DNA of 41,778 bases, from contig WELA01007315.1 of assembly GCA_009602735.1 (NCBI GenBank), positions 775,457 to 817,234 on the forward strand. Reading direction: 5' to 3'. How positions within the stretch are numbered: position 1 is the first letter of the stretch; each line of letters begins with the position of its first letter. The notes below the pieces were generated by a model, which searched no databases, was not told where the DNA came from, and saw nothing but the letters and a program-made list of their open reading frames with translations. The translations under genes and the position numbers were made by a program. The DNA comes from Mesotaenium endlicherianum (lineage: Eukaryota; Streptophyta; Zygnematophyceae; Zygnematales; Mesotaeniaceae). Below are positions 21,085 through 31,478 of the stretch, piece by piece.

Positions 21085-21181
21085 TGTAACAATCCGCCGC
21101 GTAGCCGGATGCGGCGCGTGTGACACGTCGCGGATGCAACCGGAAGTGTCAATTTGAAGTGTATGAGTACAATTGGCGCGC
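21085..21181 (+). repeat. TRIM 3' LTR, left piece
   Basis: TGTAACAATCCGCCGCG ... TTGGCGCGC. The remainder continues at 27303-27346 (AATCAAAGAACCTCAAGTTACC...) after element F. Confidence 0.85.
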
Positions 21182-21923
21182 TGTAAGGTCATAAGTTTAT
21201 AAAGTGCATTTTTGAGTTCCATGAAAGTATATTTTGATTGCATAGAAGCGTACAGTGCATTGTTTTGGTCATTTTGATATAAAGTTCATCAAATTTGGTT
21301 GAGTATTGAGAGAGTTATGAATTTCTAAAGGTTTATTTGGTTTGAGGTCGGTTGACGACTGTCCTTCATTTGCGATGAGCGCAACCGTCGGATTGACCAA
21401 TAGCGTCAAGCGATTGGGCCCGTTAGAGTGAACTCGAACCTTCACGTAAGTTCGGCTGACGCGGAGTGCCGACTAGGTCGATTTACCTAGAAGTTTTGGT
21501 TTAGCCTAGCGCGCCTAAGATAGAATATTCTAATAATGTCGATACATGTATGTGGACGTCAATTCGACCCGACACGTCAGATGAAATTGATCTGGCCTAC
21601 TCACAAATTCTGGAAGGGACAATTTGACAAACATTTAGGAAATTCCGTAGCTTCCTCCTAGAGAGGAGCACTTAGGCAGAAAGCTATAAATAGGCATAAC
21701 TTGTTTATTTCTTATCAGATTTCACTTTTGTAAATTTCTACGGGTTTGCAATGGCAAGGCCTTCCATCCTACATCATTTGTGAGCAGTTTTTTGCTGCTC
21801 AAGATGTTGAGTAACTTTCCTAAGCTTTCTTAGTGATATGCCGCTGCACTCTTTAGTATGATTGCAACTAGTTCCTTTCCTCGTGAGTTACTACGCTTCC
21901 ACTAGGGCACTCTACCTCTTTCA
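21182..21923 (+). repeat. Element F 5' LTR
   Basis: TGTAAGGTCATAAG ... CCTCTTTCA, followed by TC and the PBS. A TATA box TATAAATA is at 21685-21692, so the promoter is recognisable. Confidence 0.92.
21685..21692 (+). promoter_or_regulatory. TATA box of element F LTR
   Basis: TATAAATA in the sequence AAGCTATAAATAGGC. It is conserved at 27059-27066 in the 3' LTR and lies about 230 bp before the LTR end, a position suitable for the U3/R boundary. Confidence 0.6.
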
Positions 21924-21925
21924 TC

Positions 21926-21937
21926 TGGTATTGGAGC
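21926..21937 (+). other. Primer-binding site, element F
   Basis: TGGTATTGGAGC two bases after the LTR end. Identical to the TRIM PBS and one base different from that of A-D. Confidence 0.82.
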
Positions 21938-21960
21938 TGGGCTAGTTTGCATATTATGTT

Positions 21961-22992
21961 ATGGAGTCACAGTCGGCAGCTGGAGGAGGCGAACATCTTC
22001 AGCATGTTGAGCACGTGGGGCAGCAGGCAGCACCAACAATGACCAGAGAGCAACAAGAGATGCAAGCGATGCTAAGGCAAATGGCAACTGCAATTGGAGG
22101 AGAAGTCTACACCCAGTTTCAATTAAATATGCGCGCGGAGGTGGAGAGAATGGTGCGAGTTGTTGTTGGAAATGCCGCTTCAACGAGTTCGGCACCTGCA
22201 CCTGCTATACCACCTATCCATGTTCAACTAATGGTGCAACCAGCTATTCCACCCGCATCGGGAGTGCGTGCGCCTAAGCCTGAAGTGTATACTGGAGAGC
22301 GTGGATCATCGCCTGTTCATCAATGGATTTCTGGAGTGAAGAAGTTTGTGGAGTATTCTGCGCTCACGCCTGACAGGCAAGTCGCCTTCGTAATTACTTT
22401 GCTGAAGAAGAGTGCTGGAGCGTGGTATGAACAAGAAGAGCAGCTGTCTGGAGTTTCTACTATTGTTGATCAGCTCTTTGGAGGCTTGAAGAGGCAATTT
22501 CAGCCTATTGCACCCGAGGCTACTGCTCGAGATCTATTGGTGCGCCTTCGTCATTGAGGAAGCGTTCAGGAATATGTATTGTGCTTCAACGAGCTGGTGC
22601 TTCAATGTCCATCCATGCACGAGTTGGAGATGATGGACAAGTTCAGGAGGGGACTCAAGCCAATTGTGGCCAAGGAAGTGGCGCTCAAGGACCGTAGCAG
22701 TCTTGGAGAAATGATGGCATTGGCCACAAGGGTCGACGCTGTGGAGTATAGTCAGAGGCAGTGGGGCAGCCATAAGTTTGGGGGATATCGACACTTTGGA
22801 TCTCAAGCGCCAAGCACGAGTGTTCAAGGTTCAGTACCTATGGACTTGGGACTTGTTTAGTTCCAGCGTAGGCAGCAGAATTTTAAGTCGAGAGGGCCCT
22901 GCTATAATTGTGGCAAGCTTGGACATCTGGCTCGAGACTGTCATGTGAAGGCAAAGCAACCTCAACAGCAGGAAAAAGGAGGACGCCAGTAA
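21961..22992 (+). pseudogene. Element F gag (two in-frame stops)
   Basis: First ATG after the PBS, MESQSAAGGGEHLQHVEHV, in one frame to TAA at 22990-22992 (343 codons), interrupted by TGA at 22555-22557 and TAG at 22858-22860. The middle carries the gag/capsid signature (VHQWISGVKKFVEY, GAWYEQEEQ). A zinc knuckle CYNCGKLGHLARDC lies at about 22903-22944. Pol follows in the -1 frame and overlaps the gag end. Confidence 0.88.
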
Positions 22993-25900
22993 GTCGTTCT
23001 GGGGAGTCTACTGGCGTGAAGACGAGAACTCACAAGGAGGTTATCTCCAGGAGCCTGCCGAGAAGCAAAGGACGAGACGTTGACAAGCCTATCATCGTGG
23101 AAGGAGTAGTCGACGGCAACAAGGCAAAGTGTATGGTCGACAGCGGCGCAAGTGCAAATTTTGTGCACAAGAAGCTGGTGAAAGAGTGCCAAATCCCTGT
23201 GCAGAAGAATTATGAGCCTGAGGAGGCAATTTTGGCGAATGGGCAGAGACTCAAGTGTGGTGCACCTACGGAAGTTATTCACGTGGAAGTAGCGGGGCAC
23301 CGGAGTCAGGAAGTTATGGAGCAGGCAGAGTTGGGTCACCATGAGGTGATGATATTGGGCCGACCATGGCTAAGAAAAGCCAACCCTCAAGTGCACTGGA
23401 GCACAGGACAAGTGAAAGTCCGAGGGCGTGATGGTCGAATGGAGACAGCGAAACAGGTGGAGGTAGATACGACCACAAGTAACTGTCTTCTGTCGAGCCT
23501 GCAAGTTAAGAAGCTATGCAGGGCAAATCAGGTGAAGGAGATGTACCTTGTTTTGGTGTCCCTGGCCAGGTCATCAGATGGAGCAAGCATGAATTCTAAC
23601 ATCCTGGGCGAATGTACATCGCCAGAGGAGCAAGTAGTGGTGTCTGATCCCCTTGCTCAAAACGAGCAGAGCCTATTTGCTCTTGAGAAGAAGCCTGTTG
23701 AGATGCCTGCCCAAATTAAGGCGCTGTTGGAGGAGTTCAAGTGAGTTTTTCCTGAGGAGCTACCTGCAGGATGACCTCCACAGAGAGCTATGGAACAAGA
23801 TCAAGTTGGAACCAGGGAGCAAGCCGCCATTGAGACCCGCCTATCGACAATCATTTGCGGAGTTGGATGAGTTGAAGAAGCAGCTGACAGAGATATTGGA
23901 GAAGGCATTCATCCGATCCAGCGAGTCTCCATTTGCAGCGCCAGTCATATTTACGAAGAAGAAGAATGGGACTATGAGGATGTGTGTCGACTACCGGGCA
24001 CTCAACAAGGTCACCATCAAGAACAGGTACTCACTTCCACGAGTGGACGAGTTAATTGACAGGCTTGTCGGGGCGAAGTATTTCTCGAAAATCGACTTGG
24101 AGAGTGGCCATCATCAGGTACGAATTGCGGAAGGAGACGTTCAGAAGACTGCTTTCAGGACTCGTTATGGTATATTCGAGTTCACAGTCATGCCTTTTGG
24201 GTTGACCAATGCACCTGCTACATTCATGGGACTCATGTGTAGTATCTTCAGGCCTTATTTGGACTAGTTTGTGGTGGTGGTTTTGGACAATATCTTGATC
24301 TATTCGAAGACCTTGGAGGAGCATGTGGAGCATCTGAGGAAGGTGTTGGAGGTCTTGAGAGATCAGAAGCTATATGGAAAGATGAGCAAGTGCGACTTCT
24401 GTCTCAAGGAGGTCAAGTTCCTTGGGCACATAGTGGGAGCTGAAGGAGTCAAGGTGGAGCAGAAAGAAGGTGCAAGCAGTCAGAGATTGGCCGGTACCTG
24501 CTGATATTCATCAACACAGAAATTTCCTCGGAAAAGCTAACTATTATCGACGCTTCATTAAGGATTTGCCAAGGTGTGTGCACCGCTCACGGACATGTTG
24601 AAGAAGTAGGAGAAGTGGCTATGGGGTGACAAGGAGCAGCAAGCCTTCGAGAAGATTAAGGAGTTGTTGACATAGGCACCTGTGTTGGCAATTGCAAGTC
24701 CAGAGCTTCCTTTCACCATCTTCACGGACGCATCAAATTTCGCAGTGGGAGCCATTCTTCTCCAGGATCAGGATAAAGGATTGCAACCTGTGGCATATGA
24801 GAGCAGGAAGTTGAGTCCTGCTGAGAAAAACTATGCAGCACATGAGCGGGAGATGTTGGCTATCCAGGCTTGAGGATTTGGCAATGTTATGTGGACGGAA
24901 GGAAGGTGTTCATAAAGACCGACCACAAGAGCTTGGAGAAGTTTATGACGCAGCCAACGTTGACACCAAGACAAGCAAGGTGGACGGAGTTTCTGCAACA
25001 GTTCGATCACAAGATTGAGTACTTACCTGGGAAGTTCAACCCTGCAGACGCGTTATCCAGGAGGTGTGACCTTGCAGCTGTCTCAGTCATCAAGGAGAGT
25101 ATGGACTTCACGGAGAAGCTTAAGAGAGGTTATGAGGAGGATCCAGAATTTGCAGATGGTGGAGCAGCTGAGTTCAACTCGAGTATGCAGAAGAAGGACG
25201 GCATATGGTCTTATGGTGATTCCAAGAGAGTGGTGGTACCTGACATCAAGGAGCTACGAGACTTACTACTTGCGGAGCATCATGATTGCTTACATGCTGG
25301 ACACTTTGGAAACAAGAAGACGGCAAGCGTGCTGAAGCGGGAGTACTATTGGAAAAATATGGACAAGGACATCGAGGAGTGAATCAAGAGTTGCGATGCG
25401 TGCCAGCGTAACAAGACACCAAATCAAAGGAAGGGAGGTATCTTGCAACCCCTGCCTATTCCAGAGTATTCTTGGGAGTAAATTGCTATGGACTTCATCA
25501 CATCGCTACCAGTTAGTGGTCAAGGACACGATGCAGTATGGGTTGTGCCTGATAGACTCAGCAAGATGGCACACTTCATTCCCATGAAGGAGACTTCTAC
25601 AGCAGCAGATGTGGCATGGCTATTCTTTGATCACATCTTTAAGCTACATGGGTTGCCAAAGGTGATTGTTTCAGATCGGGATCCAAGGGTTACTAACAAC
25701 TTTTGGCGGTCATAGTTTACTTTGATGGGGACCAAGCTCAGTATGAGCACATCCTATCATCCTCAGACAGACGGGCAGAGAGAGAGGCTGAACAGAACTC
25801 TGCAAGAGGTGCTCAGGAGTTTCACTTTGGAGAACCCTTCAGAGTGGGACAAGAAGCAACCAGGGTTGGAGTTTGCCAGCAACATGCAAGGATCAACCAA

Positions 25901-26567
25901 GCAGTCACCATTCACTATGGTTTATGGGAGAGAAGTATATCATCCAGGAAACATCTTATTAAAGAAGGCCAAGGAGACTCAGGTTCCTACTACACACATA
26001 GCCAAGACTTGGGACATGGCAAAGACGTGTATTCGGAAGGCACAGGAGGAACAGGTCAAGCATGCTAACAGGCAGAAGAGGGAAGTGACATTCCTGGTGG
26101 GCGACAAAGTACTCTTGTCAACGGAGAACCTACCTTTCACAGGCAAGAGGAAACTGCGGGCACGGTTTACAGGTCCCTTTGTGGTGCACAAGCAGGTTAA
26201 CCCAGTGACCTACAAGTTGGGACTTCCTTCAGGCTGGCGTATCCATGATGTGTTCCATGTCAGATATTTGCGGCCATATATTGACCCAAATGAAGGACAT
26301 CCAGGACGACTACCTACACCGCCGCCACCCGTCGAGATCGATGATGTATTGAAGTATGAAGTAGAGGCGATTGTCAACGATCGACGAGTCAAGCGAGGTC
26401 AACGACTTGTTCAAGAGTATTTGGTTAAGTGGAAAGGCTACCATGCGGACGACAGCACTTGGGAGCCGGAGGCCAACTTGACTTATTGTAAGAGTAAGTT
26501 GAGACGTTATTTGCAGAATGCGTCAAGGACGACGCATCTTGAGGAGGGGGATGATATAAGGTCATAG
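22908..26567 (+). pseudogene. Element F pol: protease, RT, RNase H, integrase, chromodomain (broken)
   Basis: Protease: MVDSGASANFVHKKL near 23139 and MILGRPWLRKANPQ. TGA at 23742-23744 with a frame change precedes RT ([37 protein letters not shown]). The catalytic box reads VLDN (24280-24291) rather than LDD, and a TAG at 24265-24267 lies just before it. RNase H has FTDASNFAVGAIL; the frame changes again near 24870 and continues with KTDHKSLEK. Integrase has [25 protein letters not shown] and TDGQRERLN, with TGA at 25380-25382 and TAG at 25713-25715. The C-terminal chromodomain (about 26350-26510) has YEVEAIV and EYLVKWKGYHADDSTWEP, a canonical aromatic cage pattern. Confidence 0.92.
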
Positions 26568-27297
26568 GTTTATGAAGTGCATTTTTAGGTTCCATGAAAG
26601 TATATTTTGATTGCATAGAAGCGTAGAGTGCAGTTTTTTGGTCATTTTAATATAAAGTTCATCAAATTTGGTTGAGTATTGAGAGAGTTATGAATGTCTG
26701 AAGTTTTATTAGGTTTAAGGTCGGTTGACGACTGTCCTTAATTCGCGGTGAGCGCGACCGTCAGATTGACTGACAGCGTCGAGAGATCTGGCCCGTTAGA
26801 GTCAACTCGAACCTTCACGTAATTTGGCTGATGCGGAGTGCCGACTAGGTCGATTTACCTAGAAGTTTCGATTTAGCCTAGCGCGCCTAAGATAGATCAT
26901 TCTAGTAATGTCGATGCATGTATGTGGACGTCAATTCGACCCGACACGTCAGATGAGATTGATCTGGCCTACTCATAAATATTTTGGACGGGACAATTTG
27001 ACGAACACTTAGGAAATTCCGTAGCTTCCTCCTAGAAAGGAGCACTTAGGCAGAAAAGTATAAATAGGCATAACTTGTTTGTTTCTTATCAGATTTCACT
27101 TTTGTAAATTTTTACGGGTTTGTAATGACAAGGCCTTTTATCCTACATCATTTGTGAGCAGTTTCTTGCTACTCATTAAGTTGAGTAATTTTCCTAAGCT
27201 TTCTTAGTGATATGCCGCTGCACTCTTTAGTATGATTGCAATTAGTTCCTTTCCTCGTGAGTTACTACGCTTCCACTAGGGCACTCTGCCCCTTTCG
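26555..27297 (+). repeat. Element F 3' LTR
   Basis: Starts TATAAGGTCATAGG (the TG start has become TA), after the purine-rich GAGGAGGGGGATGA, and ends CCCTTTCG. It aligns with 21182-21923 throughout. Confidence 0.92.
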
Positions 27298-27302
27298 CGC
27301 GC

Positions 27303-27346
27303 AATCAAAGAACCTCAAGTTACCTCTTTGTTCGTATCGCCATACA
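27303..27346 (+). repeat. TRIM 3' LTR, right piece
   Basis: AATCAAAGAACCTCAAGTTACC ... CGCCATACA continues the TRIM LTR interrupted at 21181. It matches 20846-20887 in the 5' LTR. Confidence 0.82.
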
Positions 27347-27750
27347 ATACTAGCAAAACCAGACGAGCTCCAGACTCCGCAATACTGTGTGCGATGTAGT
27401 GACACAGGACTCTGCAAGCTGAATTCCAGCCGAGATAGCAACTCAGTACACGTAATTTCCAAGACTGCCAATGATTTAGAATTTAAAGTACTCATCATAG
27501 GTTTGTTGATCAAAAGTAAGTGCTGATCAGTTGATTTTTGACTTTTAATCTAGCTCTATTATCTTGGCTTGGCTCAAAGAGAGAGGATCCCTCAGGGAAT
27601 GCAAATTTCTCGAGAGGAGACGATAGATGGCGGCTCTTGGGATTGTGCAAGAGCGCTTGAGTGCAAGCGCGTATTCCGAGCTAGAATGGCCCCAAGCTGA
27701 AGGAAGAGCTAGCTAGGACGCGGGCGCAGACCAGCCTGGCCGCGCCCAGG
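27347..27750. other. Short intergenic stretch
   Basis: No supported gene. The longest frame (27236-27526) starts inside element F's LTR. A 29-codon frame at about 27627 (MAALGIVQERLSASAYSE) is too short to call. Confidence 0.5.
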
Positions 27751-28735
27751 TGTAAAATGTAAGCTTATGAATGTTTACTTTGTACTTTTCTAGCATTTTA
27801 TTTGCATAGAGTGTGACATTATAAGAATTGTGGTCTTTGTCTCAAATCGTTTGGATAAGTCTTAAAACAGTTATGAGTTTTGGGAGTTTTTAGTGAGTTT
27901 TTAATGTCATAAATTCTATTTAGTAACAAGGACAGGTCCAGTGACGAAAATTTAGGTTGGAGTCCAGGGAGTAGCACATTGAATCATGAGGGTTCCAGAA
28001 ACTACGTACGGCTACGTAGAGAGCCAAAGTGATTGTGGAATTTCTAGAAACTTCGTGAGTTAGTGGATTGAGTAGAAGAATATTCTAGAGTGTGATTGTG
28101 TGCTTGTGAGTGTGCTAGCCCGTCCAACTAGGCAAGGTCACCTACATGGAAGGAGCCACAAGAGAAGGTTTTGGAGGTACTTTGCTTGAGAGGACACTTG
28201 AGTTGAAGCATAAATAGGAAGCACAAAGAAGTAGAGGAAGTCTTGTCTAGGCTAGTCTTATTTATCTAATCTTATCTAATCTTGTACACGACTTTTTTAA
28301 TAGAGTGAATTCTTGTCTACTCCTCTCTCATGTAGCCCTCTTACTCTTGCAAGGGTCCTAGTTTGAAAATACTCCCGTATTGTCTCTTTTGGTCGTACCG
28401 TACGTATTGCAATACTCCGTATCGTCGTATTCCAAAATACTCGTACAGACCGATTTTCCGATTTATTGTCGATTTATAGTCAATTTATATCACCGACACT
28501 CACGTATTCCGACGTATTCTAACGTATAGTTTTGACTCTCACGTATCGTACGTACGACAAATACGTAAATACGTATGCGGCGAATCCAAATTTTTAAACT
28601 AGGGCGAGGGTGGCACACCACCAGGCCACTCCACCTCGTGTATGCAACTAGGGAAGGTCCTCATGCACGCTTCCACTCGTGGGTGAGGGTGCGTGAGTGT
28701 GTATGGGCGCACTCCCTACACCCGTCCCCCTTTCA
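27751..28735 (+). repeat. LTR H2, second copy of H family, carrying a MITE
   Basis: TGTAAAATGTAAGC ... CCCCCTTTCA. Aligned to the reverse complement of 17135-17850, it is about 730 bp once the MITE and its 8-bp duplication are removed. Shared blocks include GAATATTCTAGAGTGTGATTG and GAAGCATAAATAGGAAGCAC. The flanks CCAGG and TAGAG do not match and show no PBS or PPT, so it is a solo or truncated LTR whose TSD is lost. Confidence 0.88.
28357..28603 (+). mobile_element. hAT-type MITE, copy 1 (247 bp)
   Basis: Interrupts LTR H2. H1 has the uninterrupted target GCAAGGGTGGCAC. Termini CCTAGTTTGAAAA and TTTTTAAACTAGG form 13-bp inverted repeats with one mismatch. Flanks GCAAGGGT (28349-28356) and GCGAGGGT (28604-28611) are an 8-bp target duplication. 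The interior is AT-rich with iterated GTATT/AATACG and TACGTA motifs and no ORF. The 8-bp TSD points to the hAT superfamily. Confidence 0.88.
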
Positions 28736-29228
28736 TAGAGGACCAACCATTATCGACAAGCTGAGCAGGCGACATAGGCTGGCCTGTCATCACGCGCCTG
28801 TGGCGTGTGCTCCGAATTTATTGCAATCTTCTAACATATCTTGTTTACAAGCTCTCTATCCTATCCAACAGGATTCCCTTCTTGGAAACTCCTAAATTCT
28901 AACTTTTTTGTGATACAATGAGATAGGATCTTCAAGCGTCGACTAGAACGTACCTTCTCGAGCTTCTTGTGGAACTCCTTCTTCTTTGCGCCTTCTCCCT
29001 TTCCCTTCATTCTCCTTTGCCTTCCTTCTGCTTCTTGGCAAAATGTGCGAGGCAAGAAGGAGAGAAAGTGTGCAGAGTTTATGCCTGTCACATGCACCAC
29101 GCATGCACTCCTTTCGAATTTGACATGACTTACGTTTGCATGCATGCACACCTAGCCATGATTGCTTGTGAAAGCTTAAGTTATTTTGCGTCATTCATCT
29201 TGCATGCAAGCCTCGTGACCGTCGCGCG
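28736..29228. other. Stretch between LTR H2 and element B; one possible minus-strand exon
   Basis: Mostly without recognisable content. On the minus strand, ATG at 29010 opens MKGKGEGAKKKEFHKKLEK and ends at a good donor (AAG|GTACGT, 28954/28953), so it could be the first coding exon of a host gene. The basic low-complexity composition makes this weak, and no second exon was found. Confidence 0.3.
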
Positions 29229-29948
29229 TGTCATGAATCAGTATACTGGTTGATATAATATTCATTTAATTAATATAGTTAATTAAGTTCAGCCTGCTGA
29301 ACTCTAGTTAACAATCACTCTGCTGGACTTTATACTTAATATCAGTTTAATGACTTGGCCGGAAGTAGCAGGCTGAGGTCACCTTAAGTCAGCTTGCTGA
29401 CACATTCTTTGACAGCCAGCTGACTTCCGTACTCGGTAGCAGCGAACTGCCTCGATATGCATCTAAGTGTGGTATGCTAGATGAATGGCCAGATGACATC
29501 CCTATGATGGATGGCGATTCGGGATGATGGGAGATGGCGGTGGATTTGGTTAACCGAAGTCCTACCAACGTGGTTAACTCCCGGGTAGGCGGTGCCATCG
29601 CACTGACCGTTGAACAGTAAACTCATTCCATGTACATATGCTAGGCATTGCTCTCGAGTTCGGCATTCGGAAACGAGGCCAACTCTCTTGTACAGCTTAC
29701 TGAGAGAGATCTGAATCCAAGGCGAGAAGCCATTGATACGCACTGTCTTCTAACCTTGCTTATGTATGAGTTTACTGATTTGCATCATTGATGCTAGTTT
29801 ACTCGCATTTGACTTACGAGTATTATTCCCTGCTAGTGTATTGTCCTTTGCCGTTTAACTAGTTAACGGAAATACCATAAAGATTACTTGCTGATATAAA
29901 GATCTTTATTAATTGTTAATCGCCTATTTGGTAAGTCGATTCATTTCA
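29229..29948 (+). repeat. Element B 5' LTR (720 bp)
   Basis: TGTCATGAATCAG ... GATTCATTTCA. Nearly identical to 37304-38023 in the last 530 bp but clearly more diverged in the first 190 bp. Carries short palindromes of the form TCAGC-NN-GCTGA. Confidence 0.95.
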
Positions 29949-29949
29949 G

Positions 29950-29961
29950 TGGTATCGGAGC
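29950..29961 (+). other. Primer-binding site, element B
   Basis: TGGTATCGGAGC one base after the LTR end; continues AGTTATCACA. Confidence 0.88.
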
Positions 29962-29982
29962 AGTTATCACAGTCTTCTTTGT

Positions 29983-31461
29983 ATGGTAAGGACAAGGTCT
30001 CAAACTAGCAACTCCCGAGACATGGAGAACCAGGATAACGAGAATGTCGAAAACCAGGCGGAAAGCCATGTAGCGGGAAACCGTACCTATTCGGAAGCAG
30101 TAGCGGATACTGCAGCTAGGGAGGCAGCAGATGAGGCAGCTGCTATTGCCTCAGTCGCAGCTCAGCAAGCTGAGGAGGAGATAGCCAGACTAGAAGCTGA
30201 ACAAGTAGCAAAGGCCGCTGAAGATATACAAAGGAGGGAAGGACAGCCAGCTGACGAGCGCACTGTTGAAGAACTTATGGCATCAAGGGCCAATGTTCTG
30301 AACCCACCTCCTGCCGTACAACTCAATGTACCCCTAGGTCAAATACGTGACCGGCTGAATGCGGCAGGAATTGCTGCTGCAGGAGCAAGAGGGATTGTTG
30401 AGGACACTACTCAGCGAGTAGATGCCAATGCTGCTGCTGCATTTGCTAATCTACCACCCCAAAATGTAGACTTGGGAGCATTGTTCGTTCAGATGCAGTC
30501 GCAAATGGCGACCATGTATCAGTCCCAGCAGGAGGACAAAAGAATCATAATGTCCCTACTCCGGGACAGAGACCAACTGGGGTCTCACACCACTAGTGGT
30601 GGTGGCCGAGGGCCTAGTAAGCCCAAGCCGAAACCTCCCCAGGACTATGATCCTGAGGGAAACAGAAAATATTACCTGATCAAGTTTCTCGCGGATGTTG
30701 AGCAGTGGCTGGAGAACTACCCAGAACTGCAAGATTACGAGAAGGTCAGGCACACCGGTGCGCTACTGAAAGGCAGTGCCGCAGACTGGTGGCTTTACTG
30801 GAAGGAAGAGCGTAAGGCTCGGCAACTCGGTGACCCTACGTGGGTAGAGTTTGTCGAGAAGTTGCATGAGAAGTTTGATGTCATCAACCAGCAGGAGAAA
30901 GCTATCTATGCGATGATCTCCCTGACACTGAAGCAGACCACTTCAGTTGCTGAGTTTGCTCAAAAGTTCCAAGAGAACATGATGAAGCAGCCTGATTTGC
31001 CAGAACGGTATAGGATAGCATACTTCAGGTATGGCTTGAAATCCGAGGTCTCTGGTCATTTTGCTGAGAAAAAGTATGAGAAACTGGCTGACTTGATCCA
31101 GGATGCTGACGCCTGGGATCAGCAGCAGTTCAATCACAAGCGCCAGAGTAACGCTTTGGTGTCTAAGATTGTCAAAAAGCCCCACGGTTCCTACAATGCA
31201 GTTGAAGGAGACCAGGCTGAGGATAATCAGGGTGATGAATATGAGTATGAGTACAATGCTATTCAGTCTAGAGGTAGAGGTGGTCCCTCTCGAGGTGGCT
31301 ATGGAAGGGGTGGTGGTAGGACTAAGCCGAGACCAGCCTCAGCAAAATCTACTTGCTACCATTGTCAGCAGAAAGGCCACTACAGAGAACAGTGTCCGGT
31401 CAAGCACCTGCCTAAGGTCGAGAGAAAAGACCAGCCTTTAAAAGACAGCAACAGTCAGTAA
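29983..31461 (+). CDS. gag: Gag polyprotein of element B
   Basis: Structural protein that assembles cytoplasmic virus-like particles and packages element RNA. 492 codons, starting at the first ATG after the PBS ([16 protein letters not shown]). Residues about 40-110 are Ala/Glu-rich and probably helical ([18 protein letters not shown]). Residues about 230-355 match the retrotransposon gag/capsid pattern ([45 protein letters not shown]). An Arg/Gly-rich stretch ([15 protein letters not shown]) precedes one zinc knuckle, [14 protein letters not shown] at residues 458-471, for nucleic-acid binding. The stop at 31459-31461 lies inside the frameshift hairpin, so most ribosomes make Gag and a fraction Gag-Pol. 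C and A hold broken copies. Confidence 0.95.
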   Translation: MVRTRSQTSNSRDMENQDNENVENQAESHVAGNRTYSEAVADTAAREAADEAAAIASVAAQQAEEEIARLEAEQVAKAAEDIQRREGQPADERTVEELMASRANVLNPPPAVQLNVPLGQIRDRLNAAGIAAAGARGIVEDTTQRVDANAAAAFANLPPQNVDLGALFVQMQSQMATMYQSQQEDKRIIMSLLRDRDQLGSHTTSGGGRGPSKPKPKPPQDYDPEGNRKYYLIKFLADVEQWLENYPELQDYEKVRHTGALLKGSAADWWLYWKEERKARQLGDPTWVEFVEKLHEKFDVINQQEKAIYAMISLTLKQTTSVAEFAQKFQENMMKQPDLPERYRIAYFRYGLKSEVSGHFAEKKYEKLADLIQDADAWDQQQFNHKRQSNALVSKIVKKPHGSYNAVEGDQAEDNQGDEYEYEYNAIQSRGRGGPSRGGYGRGGGRTKPRPASAKSTCYHCQQKGHYREQCPVKHLPKVERKDQPLKDSNSQ

Positions 31462-31478
31462 TCCAGTCTACTGACTGT
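31437..31478 (+). promoter_or_regulatory. -1 programmed frameshift signal between gag and pol, element B
   Basis: Slippery heptamer T TTA AAA (31437-31443) in the gag frame, a 7-nt spacer, then a perfect 10-bp stem ACAGTCAGTA/TACTGACTGT (31451-31460 with 31469-31478) around the 8-nt loop ATCCAGTC. A -1 slip puts ribosomes into the pol frame at 31443. The loop could also pair with ACTGGATT at 31544-31551 to form a pseudoknot. Identical in C (39511-39552) and kept in A with one G.U pair. Sequence and geometry are seen; frameshifting is inferred. Confidence 0.85.

Larger units (their letters stand above)
21182..27297 (+). mobile_element. Element F: decayed Ty3/gypsy chromovirus inserted in the TRIM
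   Basis: Two LTRs of 742 and 743 bp bound gag, protease, RT, RNase H, integrase and a chromodomain on the plus strand. The 5-bp target duplication CGCGC is perfect (21177-21181 and 27298-27302), and the TRIM LTR resumes directly after it. Coding regions are largely collinear but interrupted by many nonsense codons, mostly TAG or TGA, and a few frameshifts, so it is inactive. Confidence 0.94.
20750..27346 (+). mobile_element. TRIM: miniature LTR retrotransposon, split by element F
   Basis: Without element F this is about 475 bp. It has a 138-bp 5' LTR (20750-20887), a PBS TGGTATTGGAGC (20889-20900) and only 197 bp of noncoding interior. A polypurine tract GTAGGTGGGAGGAG (21071-21084) precedes a 3' LTR of 97 + 44 bp (21085-21181 and 27303-27346). 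LTRs start TGTAAC and end TACA. The size, paired LTRs, PBS, PPT and lack of coding capacity define a terminal-repeat retrotransposon in miniature. It must depend on proteins from another element. No matching TSD was found. Confidence 0.85.

Noticed and set aside
24052..24333. Antisense frames opposite RT in D, F, B and C
   Set aside because: Recur wherever the RT motif is conserved; shadow of constrained codons.
31103..31441. 112-codon frame overlapping the gag end of B (also at 8461-8799 and 39177-39515)
   Set aside because: Shifted reading of conserved gag; it is conserved only because gag is.
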